From positions 1-64,000 of the forward strand of contig NZ_CADIJR010000013.1 of assembly GCF_902859645.1 (NCBI RefSeq): a stretch of 64,000 nucleotides of DNA. The letters run 5' to 3'. How positions within the stretch are numbered: position 1 is the first letter of the stretch; each line of letters opens with the position of its first letter. The translations under genes were made by a program, and so were the position numbers. Shown in pieces: positions 53,860-63,207 of this stretch. Origin of the DNA: Achromobacter insuavis (GTDB lineage Bacteria > Pseudomonadota > Gammaproteobacteria > Burkholderiales > Burkholderiaceae_B). The notes beneath the pieces were generated by a model. The model did not search any database. It saw only the letters and a program-made list of their open reading frames with translations, and had not been told where the DNA came from.

Positions 53860-54322
53860 CCTGTCCCTTTCCGTCCAGTACGGCGTCGAGGAACCCCGCC
53901 TGCCGCGCTGGCGCCTGCGCCGCTGGGCCGAGCGGGCGCTGGCCGCCGCGGCCGAGGACGGGCTGGTGGACTTCAGCGCCGCCGAGCTCAGCCTGCGCCT
54001 GGTGGGCGTGGCCGAGGGGCGCCGCCTGAACCGCGATTTCCGCCAGCGCGACTACGCCACCAACGTGCTGACGTTCGAGTATGGCGTCGACCCGCTGGGC
54101 GTGGCGCGCGGCGACATCGTGATGTGCGTGCCGGTGCTGGTGCGCGAGGCGCGCGAACAGCGCAAGGCGCTGCTCGACCACGCCGCCCACCTGACCCTGC
54201 ACGGGGTGCTGCATTCGCTCGGCTACGACCACATCAAGGCGCGCGACGCCCGCCGCATGGAAGCGCTGGAGACCGCCACGCTGGCCCGCATGGGCATCGC
54301 CGACCCCTACACCGAGGCGTGA
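53849..54322 (+). CDS. ybeY: endoribonuclease/rRNA maturation factor YbeY
   Basis: The 157-residue protein has the metal-binding motif HGVLHSLGYDH (near 119-129) and the upstream segment RDYATNVLTFEYGVDPLGVA with DIVMCVPVLVREAREQRKAL. YbeY matures 16S rRNA and takes part in ribosome quality control. The ATG at 53849 lies inside the end of phoH, so they are coupled. The order miaB-phoH-ybeY-corC-lnt is a well-known conserved cluster. Confidence 0.95.
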   Translation: MTPDLSLSVQYGVEEPRLPRWRLRRWAERALAAAAEDGLVDFSAAELSLRLVGVAEGRRLNRDFRQRDYATNVLTFEYGVDPLGVARGDIVMCVPVLVREAREQRKALLDHAAHLTLHGVLHSLGYDHIKARDARRMEALETATLARMGIADPYTEA

Positions 54323-54476
54323 TCTCCGGCCCTGGGGTCAACCCTGAGCAATCGGCGCGAAATGGCGTCCAGCAAGGCGCAGATCGCGTCGGTTGGACCC
54401 ATTTTCCGGGGTTGCGTTACAAATTGAGCGCCAGATTCGGTTATGCTGGCCCCTCCATAACTTGTCCTCCCGGACG

Positions 54477-55367
54477 ATGTCTGACCCCTACCCTGCTCCC
54501 GAAGCGACGCCTGCTCGCTCATCCAAACCCGCCACCAAATCCCTTCTAGACCGCCTGCTTTCCCTCGTGCGCCGCGAGCCCGAGGACCGTGAAGGCATCA
54601 AGGCCGTTCTCGAAGCCGCGCATGACCGCGACCTGCTGGACGCGGAGTCCTACAAGATGATCAAGGGCGCGCTGGCCGTGTCCGAAGGCACCGTCGGCGA
54701 CATCATGGTCCCGCGCTCGCGCATGGACCTGCTCGACGTCACGCAGCCCATCCCCTACCTGGTGGCCAACGTGATCGAAACCGCGCACTCGCGGTTCCCG
54801 GTCTACGAAGGCGACCGCGACAACATCATCGGCATCCTGCTCGCCAAGGACCTGCTGCGCTGCATGCTGGAACCCGGCATCGAAGTGCGCACGCTGGTGC
54901 GTCCGGCCGTGTTCATCCCGGAATCCAAGCGCCTGAACGTGCTGCTGCACGAGTTCCGCGCCAGCCGCAACCACCAGGCCATCGTCATCGATGAGCATGG
55001 CGGCATCTCCGGCCTGGTAACGATGGAAGACGTGCTGGAACAGATCGTCGGCGACATCGAGGACGAATTCGACGAAACCGAGGAAGACTCGATCTTCCCC
55101 GAGGGCGAGAACCAGTGGCGCGTGCTGGCCGCCACCGACATCTCGCACTTCAACGACGTGTTCGGCTGCCATCTGCCCGACGACGAGTACGACAGCGTCG
55201 GCGGCTGGATGGGCGGCCAGCTCGGCCGCATCCCGCGCCGCGGCGACGTCGCCGAGATCGACGGCCTGAAACTCGAAGTGGCGCGCGGCGATGCCCGCCG
55301 CGCCATCTGGCTGCGAGTCAAGCGCGTGGCGCCGTCGCGCGGCGTCCCGCCCGATACCGACGCATGA
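54477..55367 (+). CDS. corC: CorC/HlyC-type transporter-associated protein with CBS domains
   Basis: The 296-residue protein has two CBS domains (about 70-185: [40 protein letters not shown] and [20 protein letters not shown]) and a C-terminal CorC_HlyC domain ([20 protein letters not shown]). The family is linked to magnesium and cobalt efflux. No membrane segment is seen. A TATGCT box at 54442-54447 precedes the start; the stop overlaps lnt by four bases. The 154-base gap after ybeY has no gene. Confidence 0.92.
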   Translation: MSDPYPAPEATPARSSKPATKSLLDRLLSLVRREPEDREGIKAVLEAAHDRDLLDAESYKMIKGALAVSEGTVGDIMVPRSRMDLLDVTQPIPYLVANVIETAHSRFPVYEGDRDNIIGILLAKDLLRCMLEPGIEVRTLVRPAVFIPESKRLNVLLHEFRASRNHQAIVIDEHGGISGLVTMEDVLEQIVGDIEDEFDETEEDSIFPEGENQWRVLAATDISHFNDVFGCHLPDDEYDSVGGWMGGQLGRIPRRGDVAEIDGLKLEVARGDARRAIWLRVKRVAPSRGVPPDTDA

Positions 55368-56995
55368 GCCGCGCCGCCCGCGGTCCGCTCCTGCTGGGCG
55401 CGGCCGGCCTGACGCTGGCCGGCGCCGTCCACGCCCTCACCTTCGCGCCCGGTCCGCTGCCGGACTGGGCCCTGGCCATCACCCAGATCCTGGCGCTGGC
55501 GGTGGCCGCCCGCGTCACCCTGTACGCGCCGTCGGCGCGCCAGGCGTGGCTGCGCGGCTGGCTGTTCAGCTTCGCCACCTATGCGCTGGGGCTGTACTGG
55601 ATCTTCATCAGCCTGCACCGCTACGGCGACCTGGCCGCGCCGTTGGCGGTCGCCGCGGTCCTGGCGCTGTCGGCCTTCCTGGCGCTGTTCCCGGCCACCG
55701 CCGGCGCGCTGGCGCGGCGCTACACGCCGCTGGCCGCCGACTCGACGCCGGGACGGGTGCTGTCGGCCACGCTGGCCTGGGGCGCGCTGTGGGCCGGCTT
55801 CGAATGGATCCGCGCGGTGCTGCTGACCGGCTTCCCGTGGCTCAACATCGGCTACGCGCAGGTCGACAGTCCCATCGCCGGCTGGGCGCCGCTGCTGGGC
55901 GTGCATGGCATGGCCCTGCTGTCGGCCTTCGCCGCCGCCGCCATCGCCAGCCTGTGGCGTCCCGCGGGCCAGCAGAAGCAACCACGCGACGGCCGCCACG
56001 CGCTGGCCGCCGGCGTGGCGCTGGCGCTGGCCGCCGCCGGCTGGCCGTTGTCGCGCATCGACTGGTCGGCCCCCAGCGGCGAGCCGCTGAACGTGCGCCT
56101 GGTCCAGGGCAACATCGAGCAGTCGCAGAAATTCGATCCGGCGCTGCTTGATCAGAGCCTGCGCCGCCATCTGGAACTGGCGGCCATGCCGCCCGCGCCC
56201 GGCGTGCCGGCGCCGCAGATGGTGATCCTGCCGGAAACCGTGCTGCCGGTCTTCCAGGACCAGCTCGATCCGCGCGTCTGGGAAATCTGGCGCGAGGTCG
56301 CCGCGCGCCAGAATGCCGTGATCGCCATGGGCGCGCCGGTCCACGACGTGGTCAACGGCCGCGACCGCTACACCAACAGCGTGTTGGGTTTCGACGGCCA
56401 GACGCCGGCCTCGCAATTGATCAGCGGCGCCACCGCGATGCGCTACGACAAGCGCCACCTGGTGCCCTGGGGCGAATATGTGCCGCCGGGCTTCCACTGG
56501 TTCGTCGAGATGTTGAACATCCCGTTGGGCGATTTCGACCGCGGCGCCGAGCGTCAGACGCCGTTCGCGGTGGGCGGCCAGCACATCGCCTTCAACATCT
56601 GCTACGAAGACCTGTTCGGTCCGGACCTGCTGCCCGCGCTGCAGTCCGGTCCCAACGGCGAACCGGGCGCCACCATCCTGGTGAACGTCAGCAACCTGGG
56701 CTGGTTCGGCGATAGCTGGGCCTTGCGCCAGCACCTGCAGATCGGGCGCCTGCGCACGATCGAGACCGCGCGTCCCATGCTGACCGCCACCAACACCGGC
56801 ATCACCGCGGCCATCGACGCCAAGGGCCATGTCGCGGCCCAGCTGGCGCCGCTGCGGCCCGGCGTGCTGCCGGTGTCGGTACAGGGCATGGCGGGCCTGA
56901 CGCCCTATGCCCGATTCGGCGACAAGTCGGCGCTGGCGCTGATCGGCCTTGCGCTGATCGCCGCCTTCGGCATCAACCGCCCGCGCCGCAACTGA
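55364..56995 (+). CDS. lnt: apolipoprotein N-acyltransferase
   Basis: Lnt adds the third acyl chain to lipoproteins on the periplasmic side of the inner membrane. The 543-residue protein has about seven N-terminal hydrophobic segments and a nitrilase-like domain (about 245-500) with catalytic Glu in [10 protein letters not shown] (near 288), Lys in [12 protein letters not shown] (near 363) and Cys in NICYEDLFG (near 413). It starts inside corC (ATGA). The last helix returns to the membrane ([15 protein letters not shown]). Confidence 0.96.
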   Translation: MSRAARGPLLLGAAGLTLAGAVHALTFAPGPLPDWALAITQILALAVAARVTLYAPSARQAWLRGWLFSFATYALGLYWIFISLHRYGDLAAPLAVAAVLALSAFLALFPATAGALARRYTPLAADSTPGRVLSATLAWGALWAGFEWIRAVLLTGFPWLNIGYAQVDSPIAGWAPLLGVHGMALLSAFAAAAIASLWRPAGQQKQPRDGRHALAAGVALALAAAGWPLSRIDWSAPSGEPLNVRLVQGNIEQSQKFDPALLDQSLRRHLELAAMPPAPGVPAPQMVILPETVLPVFQDQLDPRVWEIWREVAARQNAVIAMGAPVHDVVNGRDRYTNSVLGFDGQTPASQLISGATAMRYDKRHLVPWGEYVPPGFHWFVEMLNIPLGDFDRGAERQTPFAVGGQHIAFNICYEDLFGPDLLPALQSGPNGEPGATILVNVSNLGWFGDSWALRQHLQIGRLRTIETARPMLTATNTGITAAIDAKGHVAAQLAPLRPGVLPVSVQGMAGLTPYARFGDKSALALIGLALIAAFGINRPRRN

Positions 56996-57107
56996 GCCTG
57001 AACCGGGCCAGGCCTGGCCTGGTCCGGCGCTGCCCGGCCGACGCTTTCCTGTTTGGCGTGATCAGACACTGGGGCCTGTGCGAGGCTCCTTGTCGTGTGC
57101 ACGGGCC

Positions 57108-58163
57108 CTAGCGCAACAGATTGGCGGGCAGCGCGCCGCTGTCGTCGACCGGCCGCAGCGGCCCCACTCCCGCGCCCGTCAGCTCGATGGCGTCAGCGAT
57201 GCGCGCCATGTCGTCACTGTCCAGCTCCAGTTCCGCCGCGCCCAGCACGCCGTCGACCTGCGCCACGTTGCGCATGCCGACAATGGCTCCGGTGACGCCC
57301 GGCCACGCCAGGGTCCAGGCGATGGCGACCGCCGCCTGGGTCGTGCCGTGGCGTTCGGCGATGGGCTTGAGCGCTTCGGCCAGGGCCAGATTGCGCGCCA
57401 GGCAGGGCGGCTGGAATTCAGCGTTGCGCGAACGCCAGTCGTCCGCGCGCAACGCCTGCGCCCGCTCGACCGAAAAACCGCCGCTGAGCAACCCCGATTG
57501 CATCGGGCTGTAGACGATGACGCCGGTGCCGTTCTGCGCGCACCAGGGAATCAGGTCGGCGCCCGCGCCGCGCTGGATCGCCGAGAACGGCGGCTGCAGC
57601 GACTCCACGTGCCCCAGCGCCTCGGCGTCCTGCAATTGCGCCAGGTTGTGGTTGGACAGGCCGACCGCGCGCACCTTGCCTTCGCGCTTGAGGTCCAGCA
57701 ATTCCTGCCAATAGGCCTCCAGCGGCGTGCCGTCGCCGGCCGGCCAGTGCATCTGGTACAGGTCGATGCGCTCGACGCCCAGACGGCGCAGCGATCCCTC
57801 GATTTCGCGGCGGATGCTGGCCGGCGCGCCGTTGCGCCGCGGAGTCGCCTGCGGCTGCTCGGGCGACCAGGTCAGGCCGCATTTGGTGAAGACGTAGGGC
57901 CGTTCGCTTGCGCTCATCTGCGCCAGCGCGCGTCCCACCACCTCTTCGGCGTGGCCCAGTCCATAGACGGCGGCGGTGTCGATCCAGTTGATGCCGCGAT
58001 CGACCGCGAGGCGGATGGCGGCGATCGAATCGGCGTCGTCCTGCGGCCCCCAGCCGATGGCCCAGGCATTGCCGCCCATCGCCCAGGCGCCCAGGCCGAT
58101 GCGCGTGATCGACATATCGCTGCGCCCCAGCGGGCGCGTCGGAAAAGAAGTCGTGGTGCTCAT
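57108..58163 (-). CDS. aldo/keto reductase
   Basis: The 351-residue protein is an AKR of the YajO/YhdN-like group: TRIGLGAWAMGGNAWAIGWG near the N-terminus, catalytic Asp/Tyr in WIDTAAVYGLGHAEE (about 62-76), Lys in VFTKCGL and His in DLYQMHWPAG, then GVIVYSPMQSGLLSG for cofactor binding. It reduces an unknown carbonyl with NADPH. CAGGAG precedes the ATG at 58163. The gap to lnt (56996-57107) has an imperfect GGGCC stem-loop but no clear T-tract. Confidence 0.92.
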   Translation of the reverse strand: MSTTTSFPTRPLGRSDMSITRIGLGAWAMGGNAWAIGWGPQDDADSIAAIRLAVDRGINWIDTAAVYGLGHAEEVVGRALAQMSASERPYVFTKCGLTWSPEQPQATPRRNGAPASIRREIEGSLRRLGVERIDLYQMHWPAGDGTPLEAYWQELLDLKREGKVRAVGLSNHNLAQLQDAEALGHVESLQPPFSAIQRGAGADLIPWCAQNGTGVIVYSPMQSGLLSGGFSVERAQALRADDWRSRNAEFQPPCLARNLALAEALKPIAERHGTTQAAVAIAWTLAWPGVTGAIVGMRNVAQVDGVLGAAELELDSDDMARIADAIELTGAGVGPLRPVDDSGALPANLLR

Positions 58164-58388
58164 GCGAAAAAAATCTCCTGCCGGCAAAACGTCATGGCGG
58201 ATCCCGCCCGGGTCCCCGCAACAGTCACGATAGCACTCGTCCAAGCCTTTGATTTTCCGGTGTTGTGCGCCTCGGGCGCGGCGTTCCGGAAACGACTGAC
58301 ACCCTTGCCGCGCGGCCGGCGCGACCACGCATGCGTCCCCTTGAAAGCGATTTCAACGCAACTTTTTCATTTTTTGCACCCAACCGAC

Positions 58389-58417
58389 TTGCACGCCGAA
58401 ATTAGTTCGTGCATAAT
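58389..58417 (+). promoter_or_regulatory. sigma70-like promoter of the tRNA clusters
   Basis: TTGCAC (58389-58394), a 17-base spacer and CATAAT (58412-58417) match the housekeeping promoter pattern, about 110 bases before the first tRNA. It lies in the gene-free stretch 58164-58526, where nothing else is evident. Confidence 0.65.
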
Positions 58418-58526
58418 CTCGTTTCTTCGCCAACGGCACTAAACAAAACCGGCAACGAGATACGAAAAACGACCACGAAAGTGATCGGAAAAAACGTAAA
58501 ACGTGGCAGGAGTTGATTAGAAGAAC

Positions 58527-58602
<76 letters not shown>

Positions 58603-58646
58603 GTCCAAAGCGAAGATTAGTACAGCAGTAAAACCAGCAAGTCCAA

Positions 58647-58722
58647 GTCCCCTTCGTCTAGAGGCCTAGGACATCACCCTTTCACGGTGAGTACAGGGGT
58701 TCGAATCCCCTAGGGGACGCCA
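58647..58722 (+). tRNA. tRNA-Glu (TTC), first copy
   Basis: Acceptor GTCCCCT pairs with AGGGGAC, the anticodon arm CACC-CTTTCAC-GGTG reads TTC, and the T arm is CAGGGG-TTCGAAT-CCCCT. CCA-like end GCCA is encoded. 44 bases separate it from tRNA-Ala. Confidence 0.95.
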
Positions 58723-58782
58723 GTTTACTGGCAGCAGTACAAGATGCAGTTGAAGTGACACAGTAGTTGAGTAAGCCGCTGC

Positions 58783-58859
58783 GGAGCGGTAGTTCAGTTG
58801 GTTAGAATACCGGCCTGTCACGCCGGGGGTCGCGGGTTCGAGCCCCGTCCGCTCCGCCA
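58783..58859 (+). tRNA. tRNA-Asp (GTC), first copy
   Basis: Acceptor GGAGCGG pairs with CCGCTCC, the anticodon arm CCGGC-CTGTCAC-GCCGG reads GTC, and GCGGG-TTCGAGC-CCCGT is the T arm. CCA is encoded. A terminator follows. Confidence 0.95.
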
Positions 58860-58885
58860 AAAGCGCTCTACGCAGTGCCTTTCAA

Positions 58886-58908
58886 GAGCTCCGTCCCTGG
58901 AGCTTTTT
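58886..58908 (+). terminator. terminator after the first tRNA cluster
   Basis: AGCTCC (58887-58892), loop GTCCCT and GGAGCT (58899-58904) form a six-pair stem running into five Ts. Readthrough may still feed the second cluster, since no equally clear promoter lies between them. Confidence 0.75.
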
Positions 58909-58962
58909 GCATTTATAGGGTGTAAGCCTTGTTGTTTGCAGGTTGGAACAGCGGGGAATCTG

Positions 58963-59038
<76 letters not shown>

Positions 59039-59083
59039 GTAAAGCAGTAAGTAGTACAGTAGTTTGAGCAGTTGCACGTTCCG

Positions 59084-59159
59084 GTCCCCTTCGTCTAGAG
59101 GCCTAGGACATCACCCTTTCACGGTGAGTACAGGGGTTCGAATCCCCTAGGGGACGCCA
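59084..59159 (+). tRNA. tRNA-Glu (TTC), second copy
   Basis: Sequence is identical to 58647-58722 by eye. The spacer to tRNA-Ala (59039-59083) differs from the first cluster in its second half. Confidence 0.95.
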
Positions 59160-59238
59160 GTTCGCTGGCTCGCCGACCGGATCTGCAAAGCCGTCCTGAC
59201 AAGATGGTGTGCTGCCAAGTGTTGTTGTAAACCGCTGC

Positions 59239-59315
59239 GGAGCGGTAGTTCAGTTGGTTAGAATACCGGCCTGTCACGCCGGGGGTCGCGGGTTCGAGCC
59301 CCGTCCGCTCCGCCA
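59239..59315 (+). tRNA. tRNA-Asp (GTC), second copy
   Basis: Sequence is identical to 58783-58859 by eye, and ten bases upstream (AAGCCGCTGC versus AAACCGCTGC) are also nearly conserved, which marks the duplication. Confidence 0.95.
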
Positions 59316-59397
59316 AGCATCTTGTGTGCATCCCAGCAAGCCGCAAGACCAGTTGTTCCGCAGGAGTCTTCCTGCACTGCGCCAGAAGGCGCCCGCC

Positions 59398-59424
59398 AAA
59401 AGCTCCGGATTCCGGAGCTTTTTT
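59398..59424 (+). terminator. terminator after the second tRNA cluster
   Basis: AGCTCCGG (59401-59408) and CCGGAGCT (59412-59419) with flanking AAA/TTTTTT form a strong stem with a three-base loop and a six-T run. It ends the tRNA transcript before the regulator gene. Confidence 0.88.
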
Positions 59425-59545
59425 GCTTTGCGCGGCAGCAAGCGCCGTGCCGCCCCCTTCCCCCGTCTCGTCCGTTTATCCTCTGGACAGGCCGCGCTTC
59501 GCATCGCATCCTGTGCGCTTGTGCCAGCCAAGCCAAGAGGCCCAC

Positions 59546-61036
59546 GTGACCGCCAGCAACGCCGCCCCGCACGCACACCGCCAGCACCTGCAACGCATCA
59601 TCGCAGGCTTGAACGAAGGCATCATCCTGCTCGAGTCCGATGGCAGCATCGCCTGGGCCAACGCCAGCGCGCTGGCGCTGCACGGGGTCGACACGCTGGA
59701 GGCGCTGGGGCAGACGCCCGCCGGCTACCGCAAACGCTATGCGCTGACCTACCGCAACCATCACCGCGTGCCGGCCAAGCAGTATCCGCTCGACCGCCTG
59801 GCCGCCGCGGTCGCGTTCGACGACCTGCTGCTGGACCTGACGCGCAAGGACGACGCCGACTTCCTGCGCAACATCCGCGCGCGCGGCCTGCTGCTCGAAG
59901 GCGACGGCGCGGACTTCCGCGTGCTGATCCTGGATGACCAGACCGGCCAGTTCAACGCCGAGCAGCGCTTCGAGCGCACCTTTGCCGCCAATCCCGCGCC
60001 GGCGCTCATCTGCCGCCTGTCCGACCTGCGCTATGTGAAGGTGAACCAGGGCTTCCTGGACATGACCGGCCTGACGCGCGAGACCGTGCTGGGCAAATCG
60101 GCCTACGAGCTGGACGTGCTTGACGGCGGCGATGACAAGGAGGACGCGGTGGCCAAGCTGAACGCGGGCCTGACCATCAGCCAGCGCGAAGGCGTGGTGC
60201 GGCTGGCGGACGGCGGCGCGCGCTTCGTCATCGTCGCCGGCCAGCCGATCGACATGCAGGACGAACCGTGCATGCTGTTCACCTTCATCGACCTGGAAAA
60301 GCGCAAGCGCACCGAGGAGGCCCTGCAGCAGAGCGAGGAGCGCTTCTCCAAGGCGTTCCGGCTGGCGCCGGTGCCGATGGCGCTGTGCGACGGCGAATCG
60401 CTGCGCGCGCTGGATATCAATGACGCCTTCGCGCAGGCCGTGGGCGTGTCGGCGCAGGACGGCGCGGGCCAGGAACTGACCGCCCTGGGCCTGCGCCCGT
60501 TCGAAGGCATGGCCGACAGCCTGGCGCGCGGCGAGAGCATCCGCAACCGCGAAGCCGCGCTGGCCACGCCCGACGGCGCCCTTCTGGATTGCCTGGCCTC
60601 GGCCGAGCCGGTCATGATCGGCGGCGAGCGCCGCGTGCTGCTGGTGATGCAGGACATCACCGAACGCAAGCGCAGCGAGACCGAACTGCTGACCGCGATC
60701 GAGGCGGTGATGCAGGACACCTCGTGGTTCAGCCGCGGCATCATCGAGAAGCTGGCGCAGTTGCGCGCCCCGGCGCCGGCGGCCCGCGACGTGGCCGAGC
60801 TGGCGCAGCTGACGGCGCGCGAGCGCGAGGTGCTGGGCCTGCTGTGCCAGGGCCATAGCGACGACGAGATCGCCCGCCAGTTGCGCCTGTCGCGCAACAC
60901 GGTGCGCAATCACGTGGCCACCATCTACAGCAAGATTGGCGTGCACCGGCGCAGCGCGGCCATCGTCTGGGCCCGCGACCGCGGCATCACCGGGCATGAA
61001 AAGCCGCGCTCCCGGGGCAAATCCGGCGCGGGCTGA
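59546..61036 (+). CDS. PAS-domain LuxR-type transcriptional regulator
   Basis: The 496-residue protein has an N-terminal PAS-like domain (about 15-70, GLNEGIILLESDGSIAWANA), two further PAS domains (about 145-255, FAANPAPALICRLSDLRYVK; about 270-385, RFSKAFRLAPVPMALCDGES) and a C-terminal LuxR helix-turn-helix (LTAREREVLGLLCQGHSDDE, IARQLRLSRNTVRNHVATIY). It should sense a small ligand or redox state and bind DNA; neither target nor signal is known. A GTG start at 59546 follows AAGAGG. bioB lies 248 bases after it; that gap (61037-61284) has an AT-rich strip at 61050-61075 and no gene. Confidence 0.88.
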   Translation: MTASNAAPHAHRQHLQRIIAGLNEGIILLESDGSIAWANASALALHGVDTLEALGQTPAGYRKRYALTYRNHHRVPAKQYPLDRLAAAVAFDDLLLDLTRKDDADFLRNIRARGLLLEGDGADFRVLILDDQTGQFNAEQRFERTFAANPAPALICRLSDLRYVKVNQGFLDMTGLTRETVLGKSAYELDVLDGGDDKEDAVAKLNAGLTISQREGVVRLADGGARFVIVAGQPIDMQDEPCMLFTFIDLEKRKRTEEALQQSEERFSKAFRLAPVPMALCDGESLRALDINDAFAQAVGVSAQDGAGQELTALGLRPFEGMADSLARGESIRNREAALATPDGALLDCLASAEPVMIGGERRVLLVMQDITERKRSETELLTAIEAVMQDTSWFSRGIIEKLAQLRAPAPAARDVAELAQLTAREREVLGLLCQGHSDDEIARQLRLSRNTVRNHVATIYSKIGVHRRSAAIVWARDRGITGHEKPRSRGKSGAG

Positions 61037-61284
61037 GGCAGGCCGCCTGAATTTACAAATTGAATCAAAATAATGAGGGGATCGCGCTGCGCGAAGATGC
61101 CGCCGCGTTAGATTCCGCCCGCCGCCAAAAATCGCCATTTTCGGCAAAACTCCAGCCAACTAGCCGCCAAAATCCGCATCACACCCCAGATTGCGCAAAC
61201 CCTGCGCAGGTTCTTACGATCCGCCGATCTGGCCGTCCCGTCCACGGGTCCGGCAGAGCCCCGCAAGCCTTCTGGAGTCCGTTG

Positions 61285-62310
61285 ATGCAGACCGCCTACA
61301 TTCCCGTTCCCAAGCCGCCCAAGGCGCAGCCCGCGCCCGCCTGGAGCAGCGCCGCCGTGATGGAGCTTTACGCCCTGCCGTTCATGGACCTGGTGTTCCG
61401 CGCCCAGCAGACGCACCGCGCCCACTTCGATCCCAACGGCATCCAGCTGTCGAGCCTGCTGTCGATCAAGACCGGCGGCTGTCCCGAGGACTGCGGCTAT
61501 TGCTCGCAGTCGTCGCGCTACGACACCGGCCTGGAAGCGGAAAAGCTGATGCCGCTGGACGAAGTGCTGGCCGCCGCCCGCGCCGCCCAGGCAGGCGGCG
61601 CCCAGCGCTTCTGCATGGGCGCCGCCTGGCGCAGCCCCAAGCCGCACCACCTGGAGGCCGTGGCCGAGATGGTCAGCGCGGTCAAGGCGCTCGGCCTGGA
61701 GACCTGCGTCACGCTCGGCATGCTGCGCGAGGGCCAGGCCGAACAGCTCAAGCAGGCCGGTCTGGACTACTACAACCACAACCTGGACACCTCGCCCGAG
61801 TTCTACGGCAAGATCGTCACCACCCGCACCTACCAGGACCGCCTCGACACGCTGGACCGCGTGCGCGACGCCGGCATCAACGTCTGCTGCGGCGGCATCG
61901 TCGGCATGGGCGAATCGCGCCAGGAGCGCGCCGGCCTGATCGCGCAGCTGGCCAACATGGAGCCCTACCCCGAGTCGGTGCCGATCAACAACCTGATGCG
62001 GGTGGAAGGCACGCCGCTGGCCGACGTCGAGCCGCTCGATCCGTTCGAGTTCGTGCGCACCATCGCGGTGGCGCGCATCACCATGCCGCGCGCCATGGTG
62101 CGCCTGTCGGCCGGCCGCGAGGCCATGGACGACGCCATGCAGGCGCTGTGCTTCATGGCCGGCGCCAACTCGATGTTCTACGGCGACGTGCTGCTGACCA
62201 CCGGCAATCCGCGCATGGAGGCCGACCAGCGCCTGCTGCAACGCCTGGGCATGCGCATCGACGCCGGCCAGCACAACCCCCACCATGCGCACCAGGATCT
62301 CTCGGCGTGA
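61285..62310 (+). CDS. bioB: biotin synthase
   Basis: BioB inserts sulfur into dethiobiotin, the last step of biotin synthesis. The 341-residue radical-SAM protein has the cluster motif [17 protein letters not shown] (Cys at about 63, 67, 70), then [34 protein letters not shown] and [12 protein letters not shown], and [15 protein letters not shown] near the C-terminus, all family signatures including the auxiliary-cluster Cys and Arg. CTGGAG precedes the ATG at 61285. Other bio genes are not in the window. The stop overlaps the next gene (GTGA). Confidence 0.97.
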   Translation: MQTAYIPVPKPPKAQPAPAWSSAAVMELYALPFMDLVFRAQQTHRAHFDPNGIQLSSLLSIKTGGCPEDCGYCSQSSRYDTGLEAEKLMPLDEVLAAARAAQAGGAQRFCMGAAWRSPKPHHLEAVAEMVSAVKALGLETCVTLGMLREGQAEQLKQAGLDYYNHNLDTSPEFYGKIVTTRTYQDRLDTLDRVRDAGINVCCGGIVGMGESRQERAGLIAQLANMEPYPESVPINNLMRVEGTPLADVEPLDPFEFVRTIAVARITMPRAMVRLSAGREAMDDAMQALCFMAGANSMFYGDVLLTTGNPRMEADQRLLQRLGMRIDAGQHNPHHAHQDLSA

Positions 62311-63194
62311 CGCTGAGCCCCGGCCTGTTCTACCTGCTGGCCAGCGTCGTCTGCAGCGTCGCCGTGGCGGCGATGCTGAAGCTGGCGCGGCGCTGGCAGG
62401 TGGACGTGCGCCAGGCCATCATGGTCAACCACGCGGTCGCCGCCCTGCTCTGCTGGACGGTGCTGCGGCCAGACCCGGCCGCGCTGCTGACGCCGCAGAC
62501 GCCGTGGCTGGTGCTGGTGGCGCTGGGCCTGCTGCTGCCCAGCGGCTTCATGGCGATGGCGCTGGCCGTGCGCCATGCCGGCGTGGTGCGCAGCGACGCG
62601 GCGCAGCGGCTGTCGCTGTTCATCCCGCTGCTGGCGGCGTTCCTGCTGTTCGGCGAGCCGGTCAGCGGCCGCAAGCTGGGCGCGATCGCGCTGGCCTTCG
62701 CCGCGCTGTTCTGCCTGCTGCGGCGGCCGGCCGCCCTGCCCGCGGCGCAGGCGCCCGAGACGGACGCCGCCGCGCGCCGCGCGCTGTGGCTGTGGCCGTT
62801 GTCGGTCTGGGTGGCCTATGGCGTGGTCGACATCCTGTTCAAGCAGGTGGCGCGCGCCGGCACCGCCTTCGCCAGCGGCCTGCTGCTGGCCTTCGCGCTG
62901 GCCAGCGCGCTGATGCTGCTCTACCTGCTGTGGCGCCGGGCCGCCTGGGCGCCGCGCCATCTGGCGGCGGGCGTGGCGCTGGGCGTGGTGAACTTCGGCA
63001 ATATCCTCACCTACATCCGCGCCCACCAGGCGCTGCCCGAGCATCCCGCGCTGGTGTTCGCGTCCATGAACATGGGCGTGATCACGCTGGGCACGCTGGT
63101 CGGAGCGCTGGCGTTCCGCGAGCCCCTGACGCGCCTGAACGGCGCGGGCCTGGCGCTGGCCCTGGGGGCCATCCTGCTGATGACCCCGTGGTGA
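62307..63194 (+). CDS. DMT-superfamily (EamA-like) transporter
   Basis: The 295-residue protein has ten hydrophobic segments in two five-helix halves, typical of drug/metabolite transporters: [20 protein letters not shown] at the start and [20 protein letters not shown] near the end. Substrate is unknown. The GTG at 62307 overlaps the bioB stop, so coupling to bioB is likely, but a biotin link is only suggested by position. Confidence 0.88.
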   Translation: MTLSPGLFYLLASVVCSVAVAAMLKLARRWQVDVRQAIMVNHAVAALLCWTVLRPDPAALLTPQTPWLVLVALGLLLPSGFMAMALAVRHAGVVRSDAAQRLSLFIPLLAAFLLFGEPVSGRKLGAIALAFAALFCLLRRPAALPAAQAPETDAAARRALWLWPLSVWVAYGVVDILFKQVARAGTAFASGLLLAFALASALMLLYLLWRRAAWAPRHLAAGVALGVVNFGNILTYIRAHQALPEHPALVFASMNMGVITLGTLVGALAFREPLTRLNGAGLALALGAILLMTPW

Positions 63195-63207
63195 CGGGCG
63201 CCGGCGC

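Noticed and set aside
54803-56830. Long minus-strand open frame opposite corC and lnt
   Set aside because: It is antisense to conserved genes with intact catalytic motifs; no start site or family features are visible.
57078-58442. Plus-strand open frame of 454 codons opposite the aldo/keto reductase
   Set aside because: The minus-strand gene has all four catalytic residues; the plus frame is Arg/Gln-rich and featureless.
59258-61159. Minus-strand open frame opposite the PAS-LuxR gene
   Set aside because: It runs through a tRNA gene and an intrinsic terminator and is antisense to a multi-domain regulator.
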